Part shown: piece by piece, positions 24,736-38,039 of the stretch
Position numbering within the stretch: position 1 is the stretch's first letter
Layout of the letters: every line of letters begins with the position of its first letter
Source of the DNA: Paraspadella gotoi
Lineage: Eukaryota; Chaetognatha
Assembly: GCA_051294375.1 (NCBI GenBank)
Contig: CM119264.1
Coordinates: 6,764,804 to 6,828,803, forward strand
Length of the DNA: 64,000 bases
Direction of reading: 5' to 3'
Translations under genes and position numbers: made by a program
The notes under the pieces: generated by a model
What the model saw: the letters and a program-made list of their open reading frames with translations, nothing else
What the model was told of the DNA's origin: nothing
Databases searched by the model: none

Positions 24736-26759
24736 ACAATTAAATTAATGGACTCTCCGAGCTTTATTTAATTCAAAATGCAACTTTTAACATCTTCCAT
24801 CCTACATTTTCATAATTTGGCCCTTCGGAAAAATCATTTTTAGCCAATTCAACCCTTTTTTTAAACAGAAATAAAAGCTTAAATAAGAATTATTTCAGAT
24901 TCTTATTTTTATCAAGAGATCGTTCTCGAACAATAAAAATAATCTATAAACAAGAGTTTATGCGATAAGACAATACATGAATAAAATCCGTTTTGCCTGA
25001 CAGATTTTTTTTTGTGTAACGATTCAGGTGAAAACCTTTTTCCCTTGATTAACGGCGAGAGAGAATTTCTAGGGAAAAAATAATTTTACGAATATTAATA
25101 TTCGAGGGGAAAAGAAAAAAGAAAGGAAAAAAAATAATGAAGGGAAAAAGTAATCAATAGAAAAAGAAGGAATTGAAGTGAGGAGATGAAAAAAAAAACC
25201 GAAAAAATTAAAAGAACACGAAAAAAAAACATTTTCGTATCGATTGAAAACTCGAAAGTGGAAATCAAAATTTAAAGCTTTTAATTTTAAATATCCGTTT
25301 AAAGTTTTAAAACTTTAGCAGTTAACGTTTTTTGATTTTCTAACATAGACACCCTTGGATGTTACAAAGACAAGGTGTTCGAATTTCAATGTATTCATAT
25401 TTGTAAAGTCGTGCATTGCATAAGTTCGCCCCACCTATAAGCAATTGAGTAATACCATAGGCTCATGACCAATAGGTACCGGGATCGGTGAGGGAAGCGA
25501 GAGGTCGCTCTTAAACCACCAGGGGGCCCTGGAAAAAACCCTCAAGTCTGGTTCCAAGCCCAGGACTCGTTCAATGGCTGCATTGGCTGCAAGAGTTGGT
25601 TTAAGAAGTTTTTTATCGCACTCTTCAGCCCTCTTAACGCCATATTTGCGCTTGAAAGCTTTTTATTTTTTAATACGTTTATATTTTAATTCGTTTCATT
25701 TCTAAGCTGAAGTTGGAAATTAGAGAATTGAAAATTTGTTATTTACTATTTAGTCAAAATTTGGATAAAAGTTAAATTTTACTTTTTTTATTCTACTAAA
25801 GTAACGTTAGAAGATTTTTCCCAAAATTCTACTTCTAAAAAAAAACACGAAAAAATTGAATGATGTCTAATTCATACGCAGGCAGAAAGAAAAAGACATC
25901 GATACGTTTTTGATTGTCAGAGGTGAATTATATTGACAGATTTTCAAATGATAAAAAAGCATATATCAATCATAACGAGAAACAAACAAACAACAAATAA
26001 CGACAAACACACTACAAACGAACGTGCACTGTCAGGCAGTGTAATTGAGACAGCCTGAGATTCCCGGAGAAGGTAAAAATTCATCTTTGCTGTAAGGTCA
26101 GGGGCTAAAAGATCGACTGGAACCACCGTCTAGTAATCGCGCATGTTTGAGGACAGCGTCACAACTGATTATTTTTGTTTACTTATAAAATCAGTAAATA
26201 AAAGTTTTCGATGTTCAAAGATGTTAATCATTAGTATAATAAGGTTCATTCTGGAGCTGAAGCAATAAAAAAGGAGGTCAGTATAACATTGATGAGAGAA
26301 ACTAATGGTTACAAACAGAAAAGTGGAGAAATTCCGATACCGGATGATGATAGCAAATCGCAATGGCAGAGGGTGACGGCGAATCGTGATGGCAAAGGTT
26401 GATGGCGAATCGCGATTGAAGAGAATGACTTAGAATCGTAATGGCAGAGTCATCTTGATGGCAGAGGATGATGAAACCGAGAATCGATCTTTTGCGTCCG
26501 AAACCAAAAAAAAAAGAGAGAAAAGTTGCGGAGGCGAATTGGAAAGGAAAGCGTCCTGGAGAGAAACGGCGCAAAAATGCAACGGAGAAGCAAATGGAGG
26601 AAAGTACAAAGGAGCCAAAGCGGAGGAGGAGGAGGAGGAGAAGGAGGAGGAGGATGAAGAGGAGGAGGTGAGAAATCAAAAGGGGGAGGAGAATTAGTAA
26701 GAGGAGAAGGAGGTGAAGAGAAAGGGCAGACGAATACGTGGGCGGAGAAAGGAGATAAT

Positions 26760-26761
<2 letters not shown>

Positions 26762-26835
<74 letters not shown>
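26762..26835 (+). repeat. (GA)n in left arm
   Basis: Partner of the (CT)n at 40239-40299; the left copy is slightly longer. Confidence 0.95.
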
Positions 26836-26839
<4 letters not shown>

Positions 26840-28734
26840 TGGCAATTTAAATGAACCTCAACGAAAGAAGCTCAATAGAAACTAAAAAAGGTAGCGGAAA
26901 GAAAGTCAGGATATGCAAATCTTCCTGACAGGATGCAGAATTGCAGATATCTAAATCGTTTTGCCAACGAACATCAGAAAATTTGACAATGAAAGTAAAA
27001 ATTATTAACATAACTGGACGCAGTGACAGTTAAAAAGTGACAGTGAAAGACAGTTAAAAAGATAAGATCAAAAGAAGATTTCGAGGTAGGTCAGCGGAGG
27101 TCCGACGCGGCGCCGTCACTACAGAGCGGCTGCTGCGAAAGAGGAAACACAAGCCGAGGATTTGGAAAGCGGATTTGGTGAGAGGGATTCACCAGTCTCC
27201 ATGGTGATAATCCATCCTTTGGAAAATATGGAAGCCGAAAAAAGATAGAAAAGGCTAAAATAGTAAGGAAAAAAAAAGAATCGTAGAAACGAAGAAACAG
27301 AGATGTAAAATGATGAAAACAAACCAAAAAAACAATCATAAAAAAGTGGAAATAAAAAGGCTGAGAACCTGAAAAAGAAGACAACCCTCACTTCTCCTTC
27401 CCAAATTGAGTTATTAGATATAATGATAGGTAATAAATTTTTAAGAAAAAAAAACAATATATATTTGATTAAATAATATATATTAAATACTAAATCCTTC
27501 ATGAAATATAAAAATAGAAAATAGTGAAACAGGTAATTTGCAAATTTTCATAAATGTATTGGGTTCGCAAGAAAATGAAGACAAATGTAAACGTCGTTTG
27601 AAACGGTTGTTCATTGGCCTGCGCTAATTCGTGCCTAGAGAAAGAATTTGGCAATAAAGGATCGCGTTTGTAATTTTTAAAGCGACAATTTGTGAAACGC
27701 GTTCAAAGTTTACTTTTTCTAAGTCAAGTAAAGATAAAAATCTCGTTTATTCTTCGTCTCTAAAAAAACGTTTGACGAGATGCAATTAAATGGCGAAGTT
27801 CACTTTGGCCATTGTCTCTTCCAATTGCACCTGCTACTCACTATACCCGCCCTTCAGCCACCTGCAATCGTAATCCACCATCTGCTTCAACCAGAGAGCT
27901 ACCTAAAATTACTTTCCTGATCTCTTATTCTCATTAGCACAAGTCTTCACCCGAGTTAAAGCTACCGCTGCCACCCACAATGGAATGCTTTTTTCTTCAT
28001 CCGCCCACCTCGTATACCTACCAAACTGCCTGTTCCCCTCAGCTCACAAAAGCAACAAAAAAAAAATATAAGAAAAAAATAAAAGGTCAACAGGCGAATG
28101 GAAGGGGGAGGAAAAACCGATAAGAGTAAACAAAAGGAGTAAATAAAAGAACCAAAATGAAGACTGGATTCGATCATTGAGTTAAGCGAAGGATGTATAA
28201 TTGTATATATACTGTTTAACGGTAACCATGATAACGAAGTTTTTCTTTATGCTAACAGAAGCGTATCGATTCAACGTTAAGCCTTAAGATGAAATGTAAA
28301 TATGCCTTTCAGCAAAGTATCTCGGTGGAAGAAAATGAAAAGCGTAAACGTCGTTGTTCTTTAGAAACTCCTGTTCGGTGAAGTTCCAAGAGAATACTAT
28401 TATACATTAAGTGAAAAAAACGTTATCAGATTAGCTGTAAGTGTAAAAAGGATTTTAACCGAGGCTTAGCTAGGAACGATTAACGGCAACAACAAAAGCG
28501 TCTCCCTGTGGATGACGGAAAACGGAATTCGAATTCGAATGATTTTTATAAAAGAATGAATCGGTTTGGTCTCCCAACGCTGCAGATAGCCAACCATCTA
28601 CATTCGACAATATTCTTAAGAATCGACGAAAAACTGCAATTGTAATCGTCAATGGCCGAAGACTTTAGAATAAAGCAATTGGCGAGAGAGATTCGGGATT
28701 GAAAGANNNNNNNNNNNNNNNNNNNNNNNNNTGC

Positions 28735-29400
28735 AAGCACAACCGAGTGAATATAGAGCAGAGAGAGAGAGAGCATTGCAGACAACCCCTCTGCCTTTCT
28801 TTATTGAATAGAGTTGACGCAGATGCCTTCCCATCCCTCTTTCACGCAGAGCGCACTGAGACTGACTATGCTCTATGTAGACTGAGTATGAGTTAAGAGA
28901 AGACTAGATCGGAGCGCGCAACCGCGAGACGTAGATATTGACTCCCTCTCTCTACTCTCTCAGCGATTTGATATTTGACGATGGGTTGTAGTAACCAGTG
29001 AAGAGAATTTCTTCATCTCACTGATTATTCGCCGAGGAACATCTCATTTCGAATCCTGGTGGGGTGGAGACAGCAAGGGCAACGGCGGGAGCATTTCTCA
29101 TGAATCAGTTCTGCCTCCGAAAGATTTCGAAAAAATAGATGCCTGTTTGTTTCTGTTCCGGCAATATGATCATGGTCGAAGAGTGAATAAGAGAGAGAAA
29201 TTCTCTTCTCAGAAACACTAAAAGAACAAAACCTGACGACGAGAGCCAGAGGGCAGACAAATCGGTAGGCTCCTCGGCCTGCCGCATAGTACACAGACGA
29301 TCCTCAGCGATCAAGAGAGGGGCGAAAGAGGGAGGGGAGGAGGATATATAAAAGAAAGGCAGAGGGGTTGTGCAAGGCTAATCTTCGGTTGTGCTGAGTT
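28735..29400. repeat. Nested imperfect palindrome in the left arm
   Basis: 28740-28850 (GCACAACCGAG, ACAACCCCTCTGCCTTTCTT, CATCCCTCTTTC) is an imperfect inverted copy of 29310-29400 (GAAAGAGG, AGAAAGGCAGAGGGGTTGT, CGGTTGTGCTGAG). GAAGAGAATTTCTTC at 29000 recurs inverted near 29205. The match is noisy, with many indels. The 25-N gap at 28707-28731 adjoins it. The right arm lacks the folded form. Confidence 0.6.
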
Positions 29401-29420
29401 GAGATCTTATTCCTCCATTT

Positions 29421-29426
<6 letters not shown>

Positions 29427-29499
<73 letters not shown>

Positions 29500-29520
29500 T
29501 GAGAGAGAGAGAGAGAGAGA
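29427..29520 (+). repeat. (GA)n in left arm
   Basis: Interrupted by GAGGAGAGATGAG. The partner is 37843-37938, where the interruption reads CCTCTCTTCTCCTC. Confidence 0.95.
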
Positions 29521-30711
29521 CTGTGTTCTGTGTTCATTAGCGACGTCAATTTCCAACTCATTTTTCTCCGAGACGCCAGACTCCAGAATTGAAACGGCTT
29601 CCAGAGAAAAAACCTACAATATTTTTTTTCAAATGGCCTCTTTTTTTATTTTTTTTATCTTTATTTTTTCCCTTTTTATTTTTCTTTTCCTTTTTTCCCT
29701 TTTTCCCCTTCTTTTCCTTTTTTCCATTCTCTCCCTTTCATCCCTTCATTCTTAGTCGTAATCCATATAAACACAAAAGGCAAAACTGACATTTTCTACG
29801 AGTTCGTTAATTCCTAAAATTCCTTATATTGTTTTAACAGTCGGAGCCTCATGTGGCCATATTTTTGGGGGCGTTTCATAAATTTGTTATCCCAATCGAA
29901 ATACCATTTGCTGCAAAAAACAAAAAAAAATTGTGAACGATTGAATAATGACAGTGACAAGGCAGCGATTGCAGCAAGGCTGCGATTGCCGCAAGGCCCG
30001 GCGTTACTCAATGATCGTAGTCATGACAACGACGAGATTTTCAAAATGGCGCTGGCATCGAAATGGAATTCCTCCGCCGTCGCTTCATCGCGCGGAATGG
30101 AACGACCTCTCGGGTAGAAGGGTTGACGACGACGGCTATACAGACAACGACGACGACGACGACGACGACGACCACGACGAAAACCCGTTTTGGAAACGTG
30201 CCCTATTGGAGGTGGGGGCGAGGCTGCGTTGAGAAACGTCGAAGCTGAGGTGATACATTCCCCAGTCGTCGTACATAGCTAAAGAGAGCAAATAATAAGA
30301 GTGATGTTTGTCTCATGTGGCCCTTTCAAATGGGCTATGAAAGTAGTCAATCAAAAGGAAAATCATGATTCGTCTTGATTCGTCGAAAAATTGCCCAATA
30401 ATATCGCATTTGCTTGTATCATAGTTTATCATATTCTACAACTTCTATCACTTATGTATATCGCCTTCTCCTAACATTTATTTTTATTTCCCTCTCTTTC
30501 TCTCTTTCAATTTCCCTCTTGGTTTTCTTCCTCGCCTTTTACCTCCCTCTCTTTCTCCATTCCTCCGTCCCTCCCTAAATAGCCCACCGCCCTTTCGAAG
30601 CCCCCCCCCTTGGTTCTGACCCGCCTTTTTCGTCACTCACGCTTCACCATCGTCGGAGGCCGCGTGAAATTAAGGACCACATTGACGTCGAGTGGGGGAC
30701 GCGTGAGAGAA

Positions 30712-30716
30712 GAGAG

Positions 30717-30773
<57 letters not shown>
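30712..30773 (+). repeat. (GA)n in left arm
   Basis: The partner on the right is 36590-36672, longer and more interrupted. Confidence 0.95.
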
Positions 30774-30778
<5 letters not shown>

Positions 30779-30919
30779 GAATGCGGTAATTGGCTTTGGG
30801 AGGAGGGCGACAGAGAATCTGAGCTGCTTCAGCAAGCACAAAAGTAGCAGCAACGCAGAAAAAAGGCGCAACTGCAGCTTTTAACAGGGTTTGTCGACCG
30901 AAATCGACCCGATTTTAGA

Positions 30920-31019
<100 letters not shown>

Positions 31020-32029
31020 TTTTTAGTTTCTTTCATATTCATGAAGACATCGACGCCCAGCGGTAATCCTCCAGCCCCGACATCGCATCCTCGCACACAT
31101 CGCTTCATCATCGTTGGAGCGTGAAAATCGAGGCGAGCGCCAAAACAGTCGCTCGTCGATGTCGTCATCGGCTCTCGTCGTCCCGTCGTCCATAAACCAT
31201 CGCGAATCGAGGAGAGGGAAAGGATCTTATTTGGGAGGGGGGGGCGAAAGGGGTTAGGGATAGATTTACGAGTGGATGTCCAAGGGTGAAGAGCAAGAGC
31301 AGGGCGGGGAAGGATAAAGGATAATGATAAAGGGTAGTGATATAAAACCAAGGTAAGTAGATTAAAACAAATTACGTTGTTTATGACCTTTAAAATTTTA
31401 TTGTTTCTATGAGGTCCGAGTAATTTCGCGAGGGCGAGTCGGCCTTTCCTCGAGCGCGGCCGCATCGGAACGCCGGTCGGACAAGCGGGGCCTTGGCAGC
31501 GTCGCGGAAGTGGGAGGCGTGCCAAAAATTGACACGATCCCGTGGCGTTCGTCATTTCGGTGCTGACACCTCGCGGACGAAATGTCGTTGAAAACAAATG
31601 ACGCGGAATTTTATGAATCGTGAATTCTTGCGCGAAGATTTGCTTGCATCACGTGAGCTAAAGAAAATCGCTTCGAAAATTGTAAACTACGACGAAATTT
31701 CCTAAGTCGAAGAAATGTTTCTATTATCCTTTTGACTTATGTTAACTTATTTTTACTGGGAAAATTGTTTTCCTTAAAACCAGAGAGTCAACTTTAAACG
31801 TTATCAAATTATAAATAATAAATATTCTTTTTTGAATTAACAAAATATTAAGTACTTTTTTGAATGTGTGTTGATTTCTTTTCTTCCGTTTTTTTTAAAC
31901 AGAGTCCTGGATAACCCCCCCGGCACTCCACACACAAGACGCCATCTGGCTTTTGTATTTACGCCTCGTCGTTTCAGGTTTAACGTCTTTTTTTTAGCTG
32001 CTGGAGAAAAAATACAAGACATTCGTTTT

Positions 32030-32035
32030 TTCTTT

Positions 32036-32126
<91 letters not shown>

Positions 32127-32128
32127 AT
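32030..32128 (+). repeat. (TTTC)n in left arm
   Basis: About 24 units, followed by ATCT/TTAC variants. The partner at 35243-35376 is less regular (GAAAGAAAA, GAAAAGAAA), showing slippage or base-calling differences. Confidence 0.95.
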
Positions 32129-32731
32129 CTAACTATCTATCTTACTTACTTTCTTTCTTTCTTTCATTCTTACTTTCTTTTTTTCTTCTTTCTTAAATTT
32201 CAATTTTAGCTTAATAATGTAAACATCAAACTTAGGAAAATTGATTTTTAATCTTTTTTTCTCTTTCTGGTTATCATAATCCTAATCTAGTCAACACACC
32301 CCTTTTCTTTACCTTTCTCTCTCCAAAGCCTTATCATCGTAAAGAAACCAATATTAAATTGGATAATCACCTAAAACTGCACTAAAAATGCCCAAATTCT
32401 AACGCGTCTTGTTTTCGGGGCTTCAATTCACAACATGCTTGTAAATTTTCACTAAAATTTTATTATTCCTGTTATTTTATTAATATTATATATATTATAT
32501 TATCACTTTTCTATAAAATCCTATACGAAACTCTCCTGGCGAATGACCGACCAACAAACATTTTAATCTAATACATAAATTATACATTTTATATACATAA
32601 TATGCCGCGATACAAACTCGTTATCGGTGTCGCGCTCGAATTCATAAATAATTTTCCGAGCCATATTTCCCAAAAGGACACGAATTTAGCCACAATACAG
32701 AATCAAATATATTTTTAAACTTCGAAATTAT

Positions 32732-32870
32732 GTTAAGGGTTAGGGATAGGGTTAGGTTAGATATTAGGGTTAGTGATTAAGAAAAGGGTTTGGTTAAGGA
32801 TTAGGGTTAGGGGATTAGGGATAAGGTCAGGGATTTAGGTTAAAATTAAGTTTAAGGATTAGGAACAGAA
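32732..32870 (+). repeat. Degenerate telomere-like TTAGGG repeats, left arm inner edge
   Basis: Five exact TTAGGG units plus variants (ATAGGG, TTAGG, TTAAGG, TTTGG). The G-rich strand runs toward the centre of the inverted repeat, as at a right-hand chromosome end. Confidence 0.75.
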
Positions 32871-32904
32871 TTGGGGCGAAATTGGAAAATAGTACCAATT
32901 TCCG

Positions 32905-34512
32905 TATTGAAACTTATATAACTATTATTTATTTTTTCCCACCGATTAATATAACACACGCTTTATTTAAAAAAACGGTTGGCTATAGTTATCTTCTCCT
33001 TATAACATAGAACTCACTGGGAGAATTTCTATGCTTTCAAAATACGGTAAGACATAATTTCTTTTACGTTAATCATTCTATTTATGGTATCTGCCCTTAT
33101 TAAGAAGAAACTAAAATGATTTTTTATGGTAAGGGCAACTTTTAAAGATTAATTGCTTGTCAGATCTATCGTGTTTTTTAGATATTAGGCAAAAAAACGG
33201 CACACTATATTTTAAAACTTTTTCTCTCTTTAACCTTCTCTCTGTCCCTCTCTTTTTCTCTCTTCTCTCTATCTTCTCTCTCCCTTTCTCCGACTTTTCT
33301 GTCATCATATTTCTCTGTGTCATCCCTTCTTTTCTTCCTTTACCTTTATTTCCTTCCTCTCTATCTCTGCTTATCTCTCCCTCTCTGATTCTCTTTCTTC
33401 CCTCTTTCTTATCTTTTCTTTTCTCCTAATTGTTCTCGTTCTCCCCCTTCTCCCCATATATTAATTTCTTTCCACTCTTTTTCTCTCTCCTGAAACTTTT
33501 TTTTCATCCAGCTCTCTCTTCTCTTCTCTTTTTCTCATTCTCACTCATTTTTTGCATTTATATCATACTAGACGTATAAAAATCTTTAAAATGTATTGTA
33601 AGAAAAAAAATATTTGGTAGCGTATGATTTTATTCAAAGTTTGGTTGCCTAGCAGATTTAAAAAAATCGACAGATTTTTGCGGAAATTTTTTCCGCAAAA
33701 ACCTGTCGATTGAGAGAAATTAATTTACTGACGCTTCCCCTTTCATTAAAAGAAGGCGGTTTTTTTTAATCTTTCCACCTTAGTGTGTTTCTCATCTATT
33801 AAAACTATAAAATAAGTTAAAAATCGAGCTTTAGTTCAAATAAAACGCTCCTCACAAATCCTCACAAATTAAAAGTAGGCTTAAAAAATTATTTTTCAGC
33901 AAAAGTATTAAATTTTTTGACATAATTTTTTAGGTACCAGAAGCACCGTTGATAGGGAATATTTGATCATAATTGTGGACATTTTGAAATATTTTCGTTT
34001 AACAAATTGTACATAAAATATAAAAATGTAAGTTTTTCACTAGTCAATTTAAAAATTAATTCATAGACAAAACAATAGATGATCAATGTCAAATGAAACA
34101 ACTCAGAGGTAAAGAAGATAAGAAGGACCCGAAATCCGGAGTAAACAATTTTTCTTCAATGATCTTGACGTTCAAAAGTCAAGACAAAAGTCAAAATGGA
34201 CAAAAAATGGACATAATTTTTTTATTAAAAGTTGCAAAAATGGTATTTATTCTTGATTAGAAAATGCAGCAGATGACTTGAATTAATCCGTAGTCCAGCC
34301 CTCTTTGTCTTAGGATTCAAATTTAATCAATATTGTAGGTAATATTCTAGCAATATGGCAAAAAGTGGTTTTTTTGCTGAATTCCTGCCTATATTAAATA
34401 TTAAAGCGTCACAACGACAAGTTTCCTCTCTGCTTATCAAGGCTATTAACGCCATTCATTCAAATATCGATATTTTTATAATCTCCCTCGTAGGAAGTTT
34501 TTTTCCCCATTG
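32905..34512. other. Unpaired spacer of the giant inverted repeat
   Basis: 1.6 kb, AT-rich, with a pyrimidine-rich stretch at 33220-33560 and an interior hairpin at 33665-33711. The two halves of the spacer are not reverse complements of each other. I see no gene in it. Confidence 0.8.
33665..33711. repeat. Hairpin near the centre of the giant inverted repeat
   Basis: AATCGACAGATTTTTGCGG plus AAA pairs with 33690-33711, 21 of 22 positions, with a three-base loop. Its axis (33688) is about 20 bp from the midpoint of the arms' inner edges (33708). Confidence 0.85.
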
Positions 34513-34549
34513 ACGGAATTGGTACTATTTTCCAATTTCGCCCCAATTC

Positions 34550-34688
34550 TGTTCCTAATCCTTAAACTTAATTTAACCTAAATCCCTGACCTTATCCCTA
34601 ATCCCCTAACCCTAATCCTTAACCAAACCCTTTTCTTAATCACTAACCCTAATATCTAACCAACCCTATCCCTAACCCTTAACATAAT
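34550..34688 (-). repeat. Degenerate CCCTAA repeats, right arm inner edge
   Basis: Mirror image of 32732-32870: CCCTAA units with CCTAA, CCTTAA and CCTGAC variants. The C-rich strand reads away from the centre. Confidence 0.75.
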
Positions 34689-35242
34689 TTCGAAGTTTAA
34701 AAATATATTTGATTCTTTATTGTGGCTAAATTCGTGTGCCTTTTGGGAAATATGGCTCGGAAAATTATTTATGAATTCGAGCGCGACACCGATAACGAGT
34801 TTGTATCGCGGCATATTATGTATATAAAATGTATAATTTATGTATTAGATTAAAATGTTTGTTGGTCGGTCATTCGCCAGAGAGTTTCGTATAGGATTTT
34901 ATAGAAAAGTGATAATATAATATATATAATATTAATAAAATACAGGAATAATAAAATTTAGTGAAAATTTACAAGCATGTTGTGAATTGAAGCCCCGAAA
35001 ACAAGACGCGTTAGAATTTGGCATTTTTAGTGCCAGTTTTAGGTGATTATCCAATTTAATATTGGTTTCTTTACGATGATAAGGCTTTGGAGAGAGAAAG
35101 GTAAAGAAAAGGGTGTGTTGACTAGATTAGGATTATGATAACCAGAAAGAGAAAAAAAGATTAAAAATCAATTTTCCTAAGTTTGATGTTTACATTATTA
35201 AGCTAAAATTGAAATTTAAGAAAGAAGAAAAAAAGAAGTAAG

Positions 35243-35376
35243 AGATGAAAGAAAGAAAGAAAGTAAGTAAGATAGATAGTTAGATAAGGAAAGAAAGAAA
35301 GAAAGAAAGGAAAAGAAAGAAAGAAAGAAAGAAAGAAAGAAAAGAAAAGAAAGAAAAAGAAAGAAAGAAAAGAAAA
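35243..35376 (+). repeat. (GAAA)n in right arm
   Basis: Irregular mirror of 32030-32128. Confidence 0.9.
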
Positions 35377-35803
35377 AAACGAATGTCTTGTATTTTTTCT
35401 CCAGCAGCTAAAAAAAAGACGTTAAACCTGAAACGACGAGGCGTAAATACAAAAGCCAGATGGCTCTTGTGTGTGGAGTGCCGGGGGGGTTATCCAGGAC
35501 TCTGTTTAAAAAAAACGAAGAAAAGAAATCAACACACATTCAAAAAAGTACTTAATATTTTGTTAATTCAAAAAAGAATATTTATTATTTATAATTGATA
35601 ACGTTTAAAGTTGACTCTCTGGTTTTAAGGAAAACAATTTTCCCAGTAAAAAAAAGTTAACATAAGTCAAAAGGATAATAGAAACATTTCTTCGACTTAG
35701 GAAATTTCGTCGTAGTTTACAATTTCGAAGCGATTTTCTTTAGCTCACGTGATGCAAGCAAATCTTCGCGCAAGAATTCACGATTCATAAAATTCCGCGT
35801 CAT

Positions 35804-36012
35804 TTGTTTTCAACGACATTTCGTCCGCGAGGTGTCAGCACCGAAATGACGAACGCCACGGGATCGTGTCAATTTTTGGCACGCCTCCCACTTCCGCCGA
35901 CGCTGCCAAGGCCCCGCTTGTCCGACCGGCGTTCCGATGCGGCCGCGCTCGAGGAAAGGCCGACTCGCCCTCGCGAAATTACTCGGACCTCATAGAAACA
36001 ATAAAATTTTAA
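35804..36012 (+). CDS. GC-rich block, possible coding exon (also at 31580-31390, minus)
   Basis: A GC-rich island inside the AT-rich arms. One frame of this copy reads RNDERHGIVSIFGTPPTS, continues ADAAKAPLVRPAFRCGRA and ends SRNYSDLIETIKF at a stop overlapping AATAAA. Another frame also stays open. The mirror copy lacks one C at the equivalent of CTTCCGCCGACG, so the frames differ. Family not recognised. Confidence 0.2.
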
Positions 36013-36371
36013 AGGTCATAAACAACGTAATTTGTTTTAATCTACTTACCTTGGTTTTATATCACTACCCTTTATCATTATCCTTTATCCTTCCCCTGCT
36101 CTTGCTCTTCACCCTTGGACATCCACTCGTAATCTCTATCCCTAACCCCTTTCGCCCCCCCCCTCCAAATAAGATCCTTTCCCTCTCCTCGATTCGCGAT
36201 GGTTTATGGACGACGGGACCACGAGAGCCGATGACGACATCGACGAGCGACTGTTTTGGCGCTCGCCTCGATTTTCACGCTCCAACGATGATGAAGCGAT
36301 GTGTGCGAGGATGCGATGGCTGAGGATTACCGCGGGCGTCGATGTCTTCATGAATATGAAAGAAACTAAAA

Positions 36372-36377
<6 letters not shown>

Positions 36378-36447
<70 letters not shown>
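36378..36447 (+). repeat. (GA)n in right arm
   Basis: Mirror of 30923-31011. Confidence 0.95.
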
Positions 36448-36450
<3 letters not shown>

Positions 36451-36589
36451 TTTCTAAAATCGGGTCGATTTCGGTCGACAAACCCTGTTAAAAGCTGCAG
36501 TTGCGCCTTTTTCTGCGTTGCTGCTACTTTTTGTCTTGCTGAAGCAGCTCAGATTCTCGTCGCCCTCCTCCCAAAGCCAATTACCGCAT

Positions 36590-36590
36590 T

Positions 36591-36672
<82 letters not shown>
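36590..36672 (+). repeat. (CT)n in right arm
   Basis: Mirror of 30712-30773 with two extra CTTCTC/CCTCTC breaks. Confidence 0.95.
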
Positions 36673-37095
36673 ACGCGTCCCCCACTCGACGTCAATGTGG
36701 TCCTTAATTTCACGCGGCCTCCGACGAATGGTAAGCGTGAGTGACGAAAAAGCGGGTCAGAACCAAGGGGGGGGCTTTCGAAAGGGCGGTGGGCTATTTA
36801 GGGAGGGACGGAGGAATGGAGAAAAGAGAGGGAGGTAAAAGGCGAGGAAGAAAACCAAGAGGGAAATTGAAAGAGAGAAAGAGAGGGAAATAAAAATAAT
36901 GTTAGGAGAAGGCGATATACATAAGTGATAGAAGTTGTAGAATATGATAAACTATGATACAAGCAAATGCGATATTATTGGGCAATTTTTCGACGAATCA
37001 AGACGAATCATGATTTTCCTTTTGATTGACTACTTTCATAGCCCATTTGAAAGGGCCACATGAGACAAACATCACTCTTATTATTTGCTCTCTTT

Positions 37096-37330
37096 AGCTA
37101 TGTACGACGACTGGGGAATGTATCACCTCAGCTTCGACGTTTCTCAACGCAGCCTCGCCCCCACCTCAATAGGGCACGTTTCCAAAACGGGTTTTCGTCG
37201 TGGTCGTCGTCGTCGTCGTCGTCGTCGTTGTCTGTATAGCCGTCGTCGTCAACCCCTTCACCGCGAGGTCGTTCCATTTCCGCGCGATGAGCGACGGCGG
37301 AGGAATTCCATTTCGATGCCAGCGCCATTT
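37096..37330 (+). CDS. Possible exon with GTC-repeat (also at 30259-30040, minus)
   Basis: It follows a credible acceptor (TTTGCTCTCTTTAG). One frame reads MYDDWGMYHLSFDVSQRSLA and then an Arg run from a (CGT)n repeat; another frame gives a Ser run. The mirror copy has one extra C (CCTCCAATAGG against CCTCAATAGG), so the frame past the repeat is unsettled. Unrecognised; may be non-coding. Confidence 0.22.
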
Positions 37331-37842
37331 TGAAAATCTCGTCGTTGTCATGACTACGATCATTGAGTAACGCCGGGCCTTGCGGCAATCGCAGCTTGCT
37401 GCAATCGCTGCCTTGTCACTGTCATTATTCAATCGTTCACAATTTTTTTTTGTTTTTTGCAGCAAATGGTATTTCGATTGGGATAACAAATTTATGAAAC
37501 GCCCCCAAAAATATGGCCACATGAGGCTCCGACTGTTAAAACAATATTAGGAATTTTTAGGAATTAACGAACTCGTAGAAAATGTCAGTTTTGCCTTTTG
37601 TGTTTATATGGATTACGACTAAGAATGAAGGATGAAAGGGAGAGAATGGGAAAAAGAAAAGAAGGGGAAAAAGGAAAAAAGGAAAAGAAAAATAAAAAGG
37701 GAAAAAATAAAGATAAAAAAATAAAAAAAAGAGGCCATTGAAAAAAAATATTGTAGTTTTTCTTGGAAGCCGTTTCAATTCTGGAGTCTGGCGTCTCGGA
37801 GAAAAATGAGTTGGAAATTGACGTCGCTAATGAACACAGAAC

Positions 37843-37872
37843 ACAGTCTCTCTCTCTCTCTCTCTCCTCTCT

Positions 37873-37938
<66 letters not shown>
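37843..37938 (+). repeat. (CT)n in right arm
   Basis: Mirror of 29427-29520. Confidence 0.95.
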
Positions 37939-37943
<5 letters not shown>

Positions 37944-38039
37944 TGGAGGAATAAGATCTCAACTCAGCACAACCGAATTAGCCTTGCACAACCCCTCGCC
38001 TTTCTTTTTATATCCTCCTCCCATCCCTCTTTCGCCCCC

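Noticed and set aside
24417-24771. 108-residue ORF with THDSELTTQNS repeats
   Set aside because: Translation of the 14-bp minisatellite; the frame drifts with unit-length changes.
25440-25620. Mixed-composition block in both arms (25440-25620 and 41420-41640) considered as an RNA gene
   Set aside because: The copies differ in places, and no fold or family signature stood out.
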